NCBI GenBank assembly: GCA_007258455.2
Contig: VDFB02296717.1
Coordinates: 1-64,000 of the forward strand
DNA length: 64,000 bases
DNA from: Sequoia sempervirens
Taxonomy: Eukaryota; Streptophyta; Pinopsida; Cupressales; Cupressaceae
Direction: 5' to 3'
Every line of letters begins with the position of its first letter. Position 1 is the stretch's first letter. The translations under genes and the position numbers were made by a program. The notes under the pieces were generated by a model. It did no database searches, was not told the origin of the DNA, and was given only the letters and a program-made list of their open reading frames with translations. Positions 1 to 11,683 of this stretch are shown here, piece after piece.

Positions 1-2
1 TT

Positions 3-518
3 GGGCCAGAGATGTTGGCTAAAATGGATGAGAAAGTTAATATTGTTAAGCAAACATTAGTTGAAGCTAACGATAGGCAGAAAAGCTACTTTGATGCTAA
101 GAGAGTACCCCACAATTTTTCCTTACGTGAAAAAGTATTGTTGAGAGTGAAACCTCATAAGAGCTCCATTAAATTTAGAAAGTCTTCTAAGTTAGCCCCA
201 CGTTACATTGGACCTTTTGAGATTATTGAGGAAGTGAATCTAGTAGCTTATCGGATCACATTGCCACCAACTCAGATTGCAAAAATGCATAATGTCTTCC
301 ACGTGTCCTACCTTAAAAAGTATATACTCGATGATAATCATGTGATTGATTGGACTGCTTTATAGGTATGGGACCTCGGTGTAGTAACTCTCGAGCCCAT
401 CAAGGTACTCAGAACACTTAAGCTACGCTTGTGTAATAGAGAAGTCTTGCAGTACAAAGTTCAATGGGACTAGTATGTAGAAGACTCAACTACTTGGGAG
501 GACTATGCTGAAATTTAA
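3..518 (+). pseudogene. Chromovirus A pol 3' end: integrase C-terminus plus chromodomain
   Basis: The reading frame is already open at the window edge, so this is the tail of a Ty3/Gypsy polyprotein that begins upstream; the first ATG at 12 is not a real start. Residues ending near 365 match the integrase C-terminal module (KLAPRYIGPFEI, then VAYRITLPP and MHNVFHVSYLKKY), which contacts DNA during integration. After a stop at 363-365 the same frame continues into a chromodomain-like stretch (LQYKVQWD, then a stop, then STTWEDYAEI), ending at 516-518. Chromodomains of plant chromoviruses direct insertion to particular chromatin. Two in-frame stops make it a pseudogene. A polypurine tract and LTR follow, which fits the end of an element. 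The family call is firm; the clade (Tekay/Del-like from the PIKVL...KVQW spacing) is an inference. Confidence 0.85.
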
Positions 519-624
519 CAAAAGTTTCCTCATATTCTTAATGCTTACGATAATGTTTGAAACACTATGATATTTGTTGTTATGTTTTTAGTATTGCTAC
601 CTAAATTCATCGGGGATGATGATT

Positions 625-640
625 CACAAGGGGGGGAGTA
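625..640 (+). promoter_or_regulatory. Polypurine tract of chromovirus A
   Basis: A run of seven G within CACAAGGGGGGGAGTA lies directly before TGTTACAC. This is the usual primer for plus-strand synthesis at the 5' edge of a 3' LTR, and it sits about 100 bases after the last pol codon. Confidence 0.75.
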
Positions 641-1595
641 TGTTACACTCCAATTGTGTAATTACAATTTACTATTACTACATAGGGTAAATACGAATGT
701 AAAGTGAATTCTGGAGATGAATAAATTATGCTTGTACCTTGTTATCAATATGAATGTTATCTCATTTGATTTTATTTCATGGAAAAGTACTGCATATATG
801 AGAATGGATGGTTATTGAATTACTATTCTAACTTTGGAAATGGTTTACATATACTACATATGTTATGAACAATTGACTGTCGTGTGCATGTGTTAGTGGA
901 TGTAGGTATATGTTCCATTCCTCTAGGCGGATGGAAAGTATAACTCAGGAGAAGATCTTGGTCAAGTAACTGGTAAAAGTAAACTAATTGACCATACACA
1001 CACCATAGTAGAATGATTGAGTTGATTCAGTTTGCGGGAAGTTGGTAAGTCATCCTTAGTCGATATGTTTGCATTGTTAGAGTCTTGTTTATTATTTCAT
1101 GCATTAATGGGTGATGTTTATCTGATTGAGTTTATGAAATATTTCTTGTATTATTACAATTATATTGATAAGAGGGGCGTACATGGAGTATGTGTATATA
1201 TATGAAAATACATGTCAATGGGATCTAATTACATGTATATGCACATGTATAGATGTACTACACGTAAATACTTATCAATAGGATGGTAATTGTAAATGGC
1301 TATATGTGAATCGAATAAGAACATATATATATGTATAGTATATACACATATCCATATGTATATATGTATCGATACAAATGTACATTAAAAAACAAACACA
1401 CTCATATGAATGTATCAATATAGATATACATACATATACATGTACATAGAGTCATATACTTTTATACATATATATATACACATACATTCGATATACTGTG
1501 TTTATTATATGCAAATACTATCTTGCTTGTACTCTTATATATATATATATATACATATAAAATTTATACTTACATCAATGGCTTATGATATATAT
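641..1595 (+). repeat. 3' LTR of chromovirus A, first segment
   Basis: Starts TGTTACAC immediately after the polypurine tract. No coding potential is visible. From about 1190 it turns into TATA/TACA-rich low-complexity sequence. It is interrupted at 1596 by a reversed solo LTR and appears to resume at about 3368. The proposed far end at 10790 reads GATAACA, giving the inverted ends TGTTA...TAACA expected of one LTR. The rejoined length would be about 2.07 kb. Continuity across both insertions is inferred from the flanks. Confidence 0.6.
1190..1560. repeat. AT-rich low-complexity tract
   Basis: Long runs of ATATAC, TATACATA and TATATA type repeats within the chromovirus A LTR. The short open frame here is an effect of base composition. 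Confidence 0.8.
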
Positions 1596-3365
1596 TGTAA
1601 CACAAGATTTTGGCACCCTAATTATTTCTAGCACTTCTAGGGTTTTTCACCTAAAAGGAGAAAGAAGGGCCAAAATGGGTAAATGTTACACTTGAATTCA
1701 ATGCAATATGGATGGAATATGGATGTAATATTCCTATATGAGGTGATTTAAATGCAGAAAACCAAAGAAATATATTGATTATTAAGTGAAAACTAAAGGA
1801 ATGTGACTTGTTGGAAAACACATTGTGATATGTAAAAACACCTAGAAATGAAAGCAAATTGTAACAGAATTTGATGAAATTGAAAGTGTGCACCTGAGAT
1901 CTTCATGGAGACTGGAAATAACATATGGAATGTTTTTGATGTTTGAAATTAAGCCTATATGGACTCATTCACCATTCTAGGCGAATTAGTCCTAGATTTG
2001 GGAAACTATTCTAGAACCCGTTTCAGACAAATGGGTATCCAAAAATGTAGAAAACCAAAATCAAGCCTAGCAGTGGGACTCATTTGACACTAATGGCGAA
2101 TGAGTCCACTTTTGAATTTCTAAAGATACAAAAGTGGAAACAGGAGCCTTCGGTCTGTACTTTCTACTTCTTCGGGTGTCTAGTTTTGAAACTGTCAAAT
2201 TCGGGCTTGAAAGTGACTTTTTGTTGATATTTTTCTTTATTAAATGAAGAGATGACTTGAAAAAATTTACAACACAATATTCAATGATTTCTAAACCTCC
2301 AAGATGTCTAAATTTGCAAATACACAAGACAACAAAGAGAAATGTTGAATGCTAGGGCATGGGGGTTTTCCTTGGTCAAACCCCTTTTAGGTAATTAAAC
2401 CAAAATGATGAAACAAAGTAATGAAGCATGCAACAATGGAGTTTTTACCTTTCCATGATGATTGATCTTGGATTTCTGCAACAAAGAATGAATATTTTTC
2501 CCTTGAATGTTTGAAAAATGCTATCTTAATGGCTTGGAATGATGAAACCCTAGCTTGCTTAACTTGAGGGAGAAGATAGATGATTAATGAATGATTAGAG
2601 ATGTGAATTAGGGTTTAGAGACTTTATTTTATAGGAAATTCATCTTATTTACCCGTTAATTGGATCCCTAAGGGCGACATGAAAGAATAATAAACTTAAA
2701 TTCCAATTTTTCCTGCTCAAAAGTAAAAAATGAACCAAATGGGACTAATTCACCACCTTGGGTGAATCAATCCACCTGGTAGGGACTCATTCACCACAGA
2801 TGATGAATTAGTCTAGAGGGGTCCATTTTCCAGCTAGGTTGTTAGGAGATAAGAAAATCAAGTTTATATGATGACTTAGTAGGTTATTTCATCAAATTAT
2901 ACCTCGAGATGCACAATATGGGGTAATAGGGGCCTATTAATGATGATGTGGAGGTCAATTAGGGCTTGGGACAAAAAAATCAATGTGAGTGTGATTAAAT
3001 ACACTTTACAACACTAAAATGAGGTCGACTTAGCCTAGAAAGGCACAATATCCAATGTGAATGTGTAAATCACATTACAACACTATATTAAAGTTAAATT
3101 TAGTTCACAAGCCTTCTAGATTGATGTGAAAATACATTTTATAATGTTGAATTAAGGGAAGATGGGTTCATTAGTCTAGAAAAGCGTGAAAGTATTTTAC
3201 AACACTTTACAACACCTTTACAAGATATCGTTAGATGCATTCACAAGGGTCCAAGACTTAATGTGGATGTTTAAAACACCTCGCAACACTAAATCAAGGC
3301 CTCATTAAGTCCAATTGGTCATGAATTATTCCAATGTCAAGCAAGAAATGCCCATTTTTCTACAC

Positions 3366-3367
<2 letters not shown>
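1596..3367 (-). mobile_element. Solo LTR (minus) of the element F family
   Basis: Read on the minus strand this matches the 1.78-kb LTRs of the element at 12916-19648 from end to end. It starts at the AGAAAAA-type 5' end near 3367. It carries the AATTGGACTTAATGAGGCC block, the paired ATTCACC/GGTGAAT motifs, and a TATA-like CCTATAAAAT near 2632. It finishes at TTGTGTTACA (1596). No internal region is attached, so it is a solo LTR or a truncated copy. The right edge runs into a CA/TA microsatellite, so no target-site duplication can be read; the left flank is TATAT. Confidence 0.85.
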
Positions 3368-3396
<29 letters not shown>

Positions 3397-3560
3397 GTAA
3401 ATAGATATTAATATATGTATATACATATATGTACATACATATATACATATATATATGCGATGATATTTAAATATATATATATGTATATTATATATATACA
3501 TTATATATATATCTATATTATATATATATTATATATATATTAATATATAAATTTAACATA
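3361..3560. repeat. (CA)n-(TA)n microsatellite and AT-rich tract
   Basis: About ten CA units pass into TA units and then 150 bases of ATATAT-type sequence. It abuts the solo LTR end and probably grew at the insertion junction. Confidence 0.85.
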
Positions 3561-4176
3561 TTTAATATTGTTTGAGATTGACTATCATTACCATGATAAA
3601 GGTTGATTATTAGAGGCCGAATTTGAGATGCTTATGTCTATGTTTATTGAAGTCAAGTTTTGCTCATATTGTCACGCTTTGTGGAACATAAATATTTATT
3701 TAAATCTCGCAACATTATGTCGATGCAAGACATAGAATTAGTCGACACCATGGAGAAGATTATCCTTGACTAAGTAAACGTAAAATGCCATGTTTAATAT
3801 GTCTATAGAAACATAAGAAAAAGATGAAAAATTTGTTAGTAAGAGAGTAAAAATATGAATCAACTCATTCCATATTAAAGTCTATGAATGTTAAGTGTTT
3901 CAAATTGGTAATTGACTATTTCTTACCACATTAAAACTGCGCCAATAGTGACGAGTGTGGATGGATTTGGCGCCACATCTAGAAACCCAATTGTTGTAGA
4001 TGTCTAGTACATAAGATAATTCGAATTGAGCTTATGCAGATTTGAATAAGTCTTTGTTTGTTGTCAATACTGCAAGTCACTCTGTAGATGATTTTGCTAA
4101 GTATGAACTTGCTTAGCCGCCACCTTTTTGCTAAGTTTTATGTGTCACTTTGCTTGGATTTTGTTGTCCATTATCA
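3368..4176 (+). repeat. 3' LTR of chromovirus A, second segment
   Basis: Non-coding sequence between the solo LTR and element B. Joined across element B (TSD TATCA on both sides) it runs into 10484-10790, which holds a TATA box and a TAACA end, so it is read as the middle of the A LTR. A TTTGGCGCC string near 3969 is not at an LTR edge and is not taken as a primer site. Confidence 0.45.
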
Positions 4177-5025
4177 TGATGCAGGAGCATCCAGTGGTGT
4201 GAGGGAAATATTGCATCACCCAAAAAGATTCTTTCCATTTATGTTTGTTTTCTTTTTATAGATGTTTTTGCATTTCTGGATAACCTTTTCATTGAATAGG
4301 AGTTTCCAACTTTTAGAATTGCTTTTCTATTTTTTCTGCTCAACTGCTATTTTTAGCAGGTGTCAATTTTAAGGCGTGGGAAGACAAAAATTTATAGGAA
4401 GTCTCATGATGGAAAAATAAGCACTTTGGCAAAAGAATTAGGTCAAGATCATTCACGGTTTGAAAGTTATTCAAGTTCCAGTTTCTGCTTTTTTCCCTGA
4501 AAAACCTTTCGAGTCCAGTTTAAGGCACTAAACGGTCTCGTATGGGCCCATAAATTGTAAAAACTATCAGAGCTATTTCTTAGCGTGTTCTTCACTCTGA
4601 GACCTTTCTGATGGTGCAAATGATTCAAAAAACGGAGTCCCAGATCAAAAGTTATGGCTTCCAGAAGTTGGCCAATTTTGTGGAAAATTGCCAATTTTCG
4701 AATTAGGACTCAATGTTTGAACTTCAAATTGTAATTTTTGGCACCTAACTGCCAAAAACTCTTATCTAGAATGTTGTTTTTGGCTCCAAACCAAAAAGGG
4801 GCTATTTATGGGCTAGTTTCTGATTTTTGGATAACTTTTTGGGGAAAAGAGTTCGCATGCTGTGAAAGGGGAATCTGGGTAATTTTCTGTAAGTTTGTAA
4901 TTTGCATGTATCACAGAGCTCAAGGATTTGAGATCCTCTACATGTGAGAGCTCCATATTTTTGAATAAAATATTATTCTCTATTTTGTGAGTGTTATTTT
5001 GTGTCTCAGGTTTTCTCCCTCATCA
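4177..5025 (+). repeat. 5' LTR of chromovirus B (849 bp)
   Basis: Starts TGATGCAGG and ends CTCATCA, matching 9631-10483 throughout. A poly(A)-signal-like AATAAA lies at 4964-4969, about 55 bases before the LTR end, next to a short hairpin (AGGAT-TTGAG-ATCCT). Confidence 0.92.
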
Positions 5026-5027
5026 GG

Positions 5028-5038
5028 TGGTATCAGAG
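5028..5038 (+). promoter_or_regulatory. Primer-binding site of B (tRNA-iMet)
   Basis: TGGTATCAGAG begins two bases after the 5' LTR. It is complementary to the 3' end of initiator methionine tRNA, the commonest minus-strand primer of plant LTR elements. Confidence 0.93.
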
Positions 5039-5122
5039 TAGGTTTTCATGAGCGTGTGGACAGATAGCCGATCATGAGGCAGTTCACACCAGGACCATGG
5101 TTGTGGGTTCAAGGTATTCAAT

Positions 5123-6197
5123 ATGCCTCCAAGAGTGATGCCTGGTAGGCATTGTGGTGCCAGAGGTGGTAGAAATGTTGGTGGAAGAGATCCATTAGTG
5201 GTCGAGGGTTTCAGAGCCCTTCAGAGATAAATCGATGCATTGTAGGAACAAATGAGAAGAGGGTTAAACCCGAGAAGGAGAGGAGAAAGCGAGGATGAAG
5301 AAGAGGTGGAAGATTCAGACATTGAAGAGGAAGAAGAAGCAATTAATCAAGACCAGATGTGGCTGATAAGGGCCATTTCAAAGATTAGAAAAAGACCCAG
5401 AATAGAAGTCCCCAGTTATTCCAGAAGTATGAACTCGGAAGAGTTGATCGACTGGATCAATGAGTTAGAAGAATATTTTGAGTATGAAGAAGTAGAGGAC
5501 CCTGATCAGGTTAAGTTTTCAAAAATGAAGCTAAAGGGCCATGCCAATATTTGGTGGAAAGAGGTCCAATTGGAAAGAAATTGAAGAGGAAAATAAAAGA
5601 TCAACAGTTGGGATCGCATGGTGGAGAAACTAAAGAAGTAGTTCATACCAGTGGACTACGAGTTAGATCTGCTGAAGAAATTGCAAGGGTTGAAGTAAGG
5701 AAGTAGATCTATGAAAGAATACACAAAATATTTTCACAAAATGATCATCAAAACAGGTCATGCAGAGGCCAACAAGGAAAAGGTAGCCTGTTATCTTAAT
5801 GGGTTACAACCTAGCATTCAAGAGGAGCTAAGCCTGGTCAGAATGACCACCATTGAGGATGCATACCAGTTTTCTTTGAAAGTTGAGAAGTTGAAGAAAA
5901 TATTTGATAGCAAGCAAAAAGGACGAGCAGGTCAAAGTGGAAGGGGTAGTGGAAGATCTTCTGGGAGCTGAAATGAGGATGGAAGGAAAAATGAAGATGT
6001 GGGTACCAGTCGAGGCCAAAAGAATGATAAATTCTACCACCCTCATGATCAAAATAGTGGTGATCAAAGAGGTAGAGGATGAGGAAGATCTGGGCCAGGA
6101 CCCAAGAGAGGTGGTTTCAGAGGAACTTGTTTCCATTGTGGTGAAGAAGGGCATCGAGCCTATGAATGTACACAACACTAAGGAAGGACAGATAGAA
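5123..6197 (+). pseudogene. gag of chromovirus B
   Basis: Begins at an ATG with the sequence MPPRVMPGRH, then a very acidic stretch (EDEEEVEDSDIEEEEE). Next comes the retrotransposon gag (capsid) domain, seen in ELIDWINELEEYFEYEEV and KMKLKGHANIWWKE. It continues in another frame with GLQPSIQEELSLVRM. A Gly/Arg/Ser-rich linker leads to a zinc knuckle at 6128-6169 (C-X2-C-X4-H-X4-C: CFHCGEEGHRAYEC) that would bind element RNA. Several stops and frame changes (for example near 5228, 5584 and 5971) break it. The identification rests on domain order and the intact knuckle. Confidence 0.88.
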
Positions 6198-6289
6198 GGC
6201 TAGAAGGTCATGGAAGGGTTGCACATGCATATGAGGAGGCTCAATCTGAGCATTCAGATGATGTAGAAAAGGGAGAAGCCCTAGTGGTT

Positions 6290-6769
6290 AGAAGAGCCCT
6301 GGTGACTGAAGAGAAGGAACCAAAATAGAGGAAGAATATTTTTCGCACAAGGTGCAAGTGTGAAGACAAATGCTGTGATGTCATTATTGATAGTGGGAGA
6401 ACTGATAATCTAATGTCAGAAGAGATGGTTACGAAGTTGAAGCTGAAAAGGGAAAGGCATCCACACCCATATCAGATTTCCTAGTTGTAGAAAGACCACA
6501 AAGTTTTGGTCAATGAGAAATGCCTGGTGAAGTTCAAGATCGAAAGCTATCGTGATGAGGTACTCTATGATATCATCCCCATGGATGCTTGTCACATGTT
6601 GTTCAGGAGGCCGTGGCAGTTTGATAGGTGTGTTGTACATGATGGCCTTGCAAACACTTATTCCCTAATGAAGGATGGAGTCCGCCATAAGTTGAAACGC
6701 CTGAAGAAAGCAAAGAAAAAGTATGCAGTAGTGCTAGAATTTGTTTTGTTGATGGAAGGAAATTTTTAG
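6290..6769 (+). pseudogene. Retroviral-type aspartic protease of chromovirus B
   Basis: The catalytic triplet is visible as VIIDSG (Asp codon near 6389), followed by TDNLMSEEMV. The second half of the domain (PMDACHMLFRRPWQFDR, VVHDGLANTYSL) is in the 6506-6769 frame. This protease would cut the polyprotein. A stop in the PYQIS-L region and frame changes separate the parts. It lies between the zinc knuckle and reverse transcriptase, the normal place. Confidence 0.85.
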
Positions 6770-6894
6770 AAGGCATGAAGCATGAGCGTATGTGTTATGC
6801 ATTGATTCCTAGAATGGATAAGGAAGATAGTGAGAAGGTGCCAGTAGAAGTTTCTAGACTATTGGATGAGTTTTAGGAGATTATTTATGATAAC

Positions 6895-7660
6895 GTACCT
6901 GAGGGTTTACCACCATTCAGGAAGATCAGTCATCAGATTGAATTGATCCCTAGAGCCAGTTTTCCAAATAAGGCAGCTCACAGAATGACTCCTACAGAAA
7001 ATGTGGAGTTGAACAGACAAGTTCAAGAGTTGTTGAGAAAGGGTTTGATTCGAGAGAGTTTAAGCCCACGTGTAGTACCTGCAGTACTAGCACCAAAGAA
7101 GGATGGGGAGTGGAGGATGTGTACAAACTCCCAGGCCATAAATAAGATAACAATCAAGTACAAATTTCCCCTGCCAAGGATGGATTGTTTGAGTGGAGCT
7201 TAGTACTTCACAAAGATTGATCTGAAGAGTGGATATCATCAGATCCAGATTTGTGAGGGAGATGAATGGAAGACTACCTTCAAGACCAAAGAGGGTCTCT
7301 ATGAGTGGTTAGTCATGCCTTTTGGGCTAACCAATGCACCAAGCACATTCATGAAGCTCATGAATGAGGTACTGAAAGAGTTTCTGGGAAGTTTTTTCAT
7401 TGTGTATTTAGATGATATTTAAATATTCAGTAAGTCCCTGGGTGAGCATTTGATGCATATTCATAGAGTCTTTGAAAAGTTGAGAGAAGAGAAATTGTTG
7501 ATTAATCTGAAGAAGTGTAGTTTTGTGAAGGAGTTAGTGTACTTGGGGTTTGTTGTCTCGGCAGAAGGTCTCAAGATGGACCCGTATAGTTGCGAAGGCG
7601 ACTCTGAATACTCACCCCAAGAATCGCTTTGAGGTGAGATTCATGGTTTATTTAACTTTT
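6895..7660 (+). pseudogene. Reverse transcriptase of chromovirus B
   Basis: The palm and fingers of a Gypsy reverse transcriptase are readable almost without gaps. Segments seen are [70 protein letters not shown], the active-site VYLDD near 7402-7415, and LREEKLLINLKKCSF. Stops occur in place of conserved residues (for example near 7201 and 7420). The enzyme copies element RNA into DNA in cytoplasmic particles. Confidence 0.92.
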
Positions 7661-8100
7661 ACAAAAGTTCATTATAAACTGCGAGTATTTTACACCCTAA
7701 TCGAACAATGAGGGACGAAAAGAGTCTGGCGGAGCACTGGAGCAGCGAAGAGTTTTGATCTTTTGAAGCAAAAGGTGATAGAGCAACAAGTTTTAGCCCT
7801 CCCAAATTTCAATAAGGTGTTTAAGGTGGATTGTGATACTAGTGGTTGTGCCATTGGAGCAGTGATGAGTCAAGAAGGTGCTCATCAGTCATTTCCGCGA
7901 AAGTTAAATGGATGAAAGTACTCAGATATGATCGTGAATTTTATGCAATAAGTTCGCTTTACTAAAGAAATGGAGACATTATTTGTTATCAAGGAATTTT
8001 ATGTTTTATATCATCATCAAGCATTACAAGATTTGGAGTATCGTGAAAATTAAATCGTAGAGGCATATGAAATGGGTAGAATTTTAAAGTTATACCTTTG
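7661..8100 (+). pseudogene. RNase H region of chromovirus B
   Basis: After the RT connection the frame gives SFDLLKQKVIEQQVLALP and FNKVFKVDCDTSGCAIGAVM, the start of the Gypsy RNase H domain with its Asp. It then decays through several frame changes (KEMETLFVIKEFYVLYHH is still recognisable). Confidence 0.75.
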
Positions 8101-8379
8101 TTTTAAAAGCACAGGGAGTGGGAAGTCAAATAGGGTTGCGATGCCTTTGCTAGGAGGCAACATTGTTGACAGAGATGTATGATTGGAAGTGGTTAAGTTC
8201 AATGAACTCAAGACATTGTATCCCGAAGATCCCCGATTTGCGTAAGCTGAAGCTTGCATGAGCCCTGCTATAGGCTGGATGGACGGCGGTTGATTTCATA
8301 ATCTAGGATGGCATGTTGTTTAAGGGAAGTCAATTTAAATTTGTTGAGTTCCGCCGAGGGAGAACCTGATAAAGGGAGA

Positions 8380-9330
8380 AGTACGCGAGGAATGGTAGGA
8401 CATTTTGGTCGGGATAAGACCATTGCCATTATCGCCGAGCATTATTGGCCTTAGTTATCATAGGATGAAAAAGTTTCAGCAGGCCGTAGGCATGCCGATG
8501 GCCAAAGGAGTGAGAGCCAAAATACCAGGTTGTACAGTCTCACCGCATTCAGAGAGGGTCGGGAGGATATACTATGACTTTGTTCTTGGTTTTGCCGGGC
8601 GAATAAGATGATCTAAATATTTGCAGGTTATGTTTAGATAAGATGGCACATTTTCCACGCCGTAAGAACCATGATGCACCACATTGTTGACTTGTTCTTT
8701 AGAGAGGTGGTGAGCTGCTACGGTTTTCCAAAGAGTATGGGGTTCAAATCTAGATATAAAATTTTGGGTACTTTGGAAATATCTTGTGAAGAAGTTGAAA
8801 ATAGATAGTTCAGTTTTACACACCATCCAAAAATAGATGGGCAGGCAGAGCTTGTTAACATGAGTCTTGGTAACCTACTGAGATGTTTGGTAGGAGATAA
8901 ACCCAAGGGATGGACTTGATCTTACCCCAGGCAAAATTTTCTTACAACAATTTAATGGGTCTAAGTACCTAGATCACCATTCCATATTATGTATGAGGCA
9001 AATTCCGGTGACCTCTAATCGGGAGGAAGATGGACCAAGAGAAGAAGACAAGTATCAAGTCGGCGACTTTGCAGCAGCACATCAAGAATATACATGAGAA
9101 GGTAAGAGAACATACATGAATATGCAAGTGATAAGGCCAAGGGGAAGATCAAGAGGAGGTATAAGGAGTTTTAGATTAGTGATGAAGTAGATGGTCCACT
9201 TGAGGAAAGAAAGGTTTCCGTTGGGAACCTATAACAAATTGAAGATGAAAAGTTCGGTTCCCAGAAATTTTGAAGAGGCATGAATCAGGGAATGCATATG
9301 AGGTAGAGTTTCCAGATGGGGTCAACATTT
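8380..9330 (+). pseudogene. Integrase of chromovirus B
   Basis: Heavily broken. Recognisable pieces, in order, are HFGRDKT and EHYWP (zinc-binding region), YYDFVLGF (around the first catalytic Asp), VDLFFREVVSCYGFPKS, and KGWDLILPQAKFSYN. The C-terminal module follows with MVHLRKERFPLGTYNKLK. Pieces lie in at least three frames, so only the order and motif spacing support the call. Confidence 0.75.
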
Positions 9331-9600
9331 CCCTTGTGTTCAATATTTTAGATTTGACAGAGTATCATGAAGGTGGTGCAGAGGAAGTACCAAGAATGGA
9401 ATAGTGTGGCATTCTAGCACCTACTTCAGAGAAGTAGGAGATTGAAGAAATCCTGGATAGTCATGTGGGAAGGAGTACCAAAATTAGGCAATATGAAGAA
9501 TATCTAGTGAAGTGGAGAGGAAGGCTTGTGGAAGATTCATCCCGGCTGTCTAAAGCAGAGGTTGACCATTTGGGTTTTCCTCAACCATCTGAGACGTGAC
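9331..9600 (+). pseudogene. Chromodomain of chromovirus B
   Basis: The frame reads EIEEILDSHVGRSTKIRQ then YEEYLVKWRG and LVEDSSRLSKAEVDHL, ending in a stop near 9600. EYLVKWRG followed by an acidic turn is the chromodomain core. The usual WE pair after the turn is replaced by SR, which would weaken histone binding. It is the last domain before the 3' LTR. Confidence 0.85.
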
Positions 9601-9630
9601 AGGGTCACTTCTCAAATTACCCTCGGTGTC

Positions 9631-10483
9631 TGATGCAGGAGCATCCAGTGGTGTGAGGGCAATCTTGCATCACCCAAAAAGATGCTTTCCATTTATTTTC
9701 CTTTGTTTTCTTTTTATAGATGTTTTTGCATTTTTGGATACCCTTTTCGTCGAATAAGAGTTTCCAACTTTCAGAATTGCTTTTCTGCTTTTTCTGCTCA
9801 ACTACTATTTTTAGCAGGTGTGAATTTTAAGGCGTGGGAAGAAAAAAATTTATGGGAAGGTTCATGATGGAAATATAAGCACTTTGGTGAAAGAATTAGG
9901 TCAAGATCATTCACGGTTTGAAAGTTATTCAAGTTCTAGTTTCTAATTTTTTCCATGAAAAATCTTTCGAGTCCAGTTTGAGGCACTAAACGGTCCCGTA
10001 CGGGCCCAGAAATCGTCAGAATTGGTAGAGCTAGTTTTAAGCGCATTCTTCACTCCGAGACCTTTCTGACGGTGCAAACGGTTTGAAAAACGAAGTCCCG
10101 GATCAAAAGTTATGTCTTCCAGAAGTTGGCCGATTTTGTGGAAAATTTCCAATTTTTGAATTAGGACTCAATGTTTGAATTTCAAATTGTAATTTTTGGC
10201 ACCTAACCGCCAAAAAATCTTATCTCAAATGTTTTTTTTGGCTCCAAACCGAAAAGGGGCTATTTATGGGCTAGTTTCTGATTTTTGGATAACTTTTTGG
10301 GGAAAAGAGTTTGCATCCTATGAAAGGGGAATTTGGGTATTTTTCTGTAAGTCTGTAATTTGCATGTATCACAGAGCTTGAGGATTTGAGATCCTTTGCA
10401 AGTGAGAGTTCCATATTTTTGAATAAAATATTATTCTCTATTTTGTGAGTGTTATTTTGTGTCTCAGGTTTTCTCCCTCATCA
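9631..10483 (+). repeat. 3' LTR of chromovirus B (853 bp)
   Basis: Matches the 5' LTR with scattered base changes. An AATAAA lies at 10422-10427. The 30 bases before it are not purine-rich, so a normal polypurine tract is not evident; it may have decayed. Confidence 0.92.
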
Positions 10484-10790
10484 TATCATGCCTAAACTAT
10501 AGGCTAAGAATTTATCTTGAAGCTATATAAATAGTAGTGCTTGCTCATTTGAGAGGACACATCATTAGCTTTCTTCTTGTTAGTATTTACGTTGCATTAT
10601 TTTCTATTCTATTTTATTTTTGAGAGAGAGAAATAACTCTATTTGAATAGTGATAGAGTTTATGCTTGAGAGAAGTGAACTATCAACTTGAGGGTTAGAG
10701 TTCATTGTGACATTCTAGAGAAATTGTTATCAAGCTTGTTGTTGTTGGAAAGGGCAGCATTGTTGTCAATTATTTGGATAAGCGATAACA
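10484..10790 (+). repeat. End of chromovirus A LTR with TATA box
   Basis: Contains TATATAAATA at 10524-10533 followed by a transcribed-looking leader, and ends GCGATAACA at 10790. The TAACA end pairs with the TGTTA start at 641. Reading it as the last part of the A LTR is an inference from the flanks of element B. Confidence 0.45.
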
Positions 10791-11413
10791 GGTATGAGGA
10801 TCTTCTTCTTTGTAAATTTATTTATGAATGATGTGTTCTCCATATATGATTGAATTTTATTTTCTAATTATGTGCATTTAGAGGAATTATAATGTCCTTA
10901 AAAAGGGAATTGAAGATGTTATGTTGTTTCTATGATGTGTTTGTAAGTACTCTATAATAGGAGATTAGTGTTTATCATAGGTATTATATACTAGATATGA
11001 TTGAACATGAGTGGAACATATGATGCACTTAGCTAAGTTATTGAAGTAACTAGAATAACTTGTGTTTGTACTCCTAGGATTGTTTATCCAATATGGGAGG
11101 GATCTTGTGTACTTACTTGTTAAGTAGGTTTACTCCAAGTAGGTTAAAATGGTGATAGGTTATCTCTGGGATGATAGATTATCCATTGAAGGAAATACCT
11201 ATGAATAGTTTAAGATTCCCTTAAGTCAAATCGGCCTTGAGTAGTAAATGTGATAGATGACCTTCCTCCAAATTACCGTTGAGAATAATTTGGCCAAAGT
11301 AGTGTGATGACCTTTGGCTCCACTGTCAGTTTACTGTGATCTAGTATTACATGCTAGTTTGAAATTGTGGGATTACAAAGTTCTACTTATGTAGGACACA
11401 TCACTATGCTCAA
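10791..11413. other. Unassigned sequence
   Basis: No open frame, repeat or motif recognised. It lies upstream of a chromodomain fragment and may be decayed internal sequence of a third chromovirus. Confidence 0.5.
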
Positions 11414-11683
11414 TTGGTTGTCATTATTGGTTACTCTACCAATCTCTTCGTCAAATGGAAGGGCCATCTATCAAATGATATATGTGCATGGGACCAAATT
11501 AAGAGTCCAAGGTTGGCGGAAAAGCACTTGAGTGATGCTTCTCCTCCACAACAGGCGATAGAAGAACCAAGATTTGAAAGGAAGGATCATGGACCATCTT
11601 ACAACTATTTGTTCCAAAGCTCATTGAGCTATGTATGTAAATGTATTCATTCTTGTATTGATGTAACTTATGAATTATTGTAA
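11414..11683 (+). pseudogene. Chromodomain fragment (chromovirus C)
   Basis: An 89-codon frame holds VVIIGYSTNLFVKWKGHL then SNDICAWDQIK. FVKWKGHL followed by an acidic turn and W-D is the chromodomain core of a chromovirus integrase tail. No integrase is readable upstream. A polypurine tract and LTR-like start follow 180 bases downstream, which supports a pol 3' end. The ATG at 11414 is internal to the original protein. Confidence 0.7.

Larger units (their letters stand above)
4177..10483 (+). mobile_element. Chromovirus B, complete but decayed Ty3/Gypsy element
   Basis: A 6307-bp element with LTRs at 4177-5025 and 9631-10483. Both begin TGATGCAGGAGCATCC and end CCCTCATCA, and the element is flanked by the perfect 5-bp duplication TATCA (4172-4176 and 10484-10488). 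A tRNA-iMet primer site follows the 5' LTR. The order gag, protease, reverse transcriptase, RNase H, integrase, chromodomain is the Gypsy order, and the terminal chromodomain makes it a chromovirus. Every domain carries stops or frameshifts, so it is not autonomous now. It inserted into non-coding sequence read as the LTR of chromovirus A. Confidence 0.93.

Noticed and set aside
12..365. Complete small gene starting at the ATG at 12
   Set aside because: The frame is open to the window edge and the content is the internal C-terminal part of an integrase.
3960..3975. TTTGGCGCC resembling a Gypsy primer-binding site
   Set aside because: Not placed at an LTR end and the following bases do not match a tRNA 3' end.
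5828..6178. 116-codon minus-strand frame
   Set aside because: Antisense shadow of the gag of chromovirus B.
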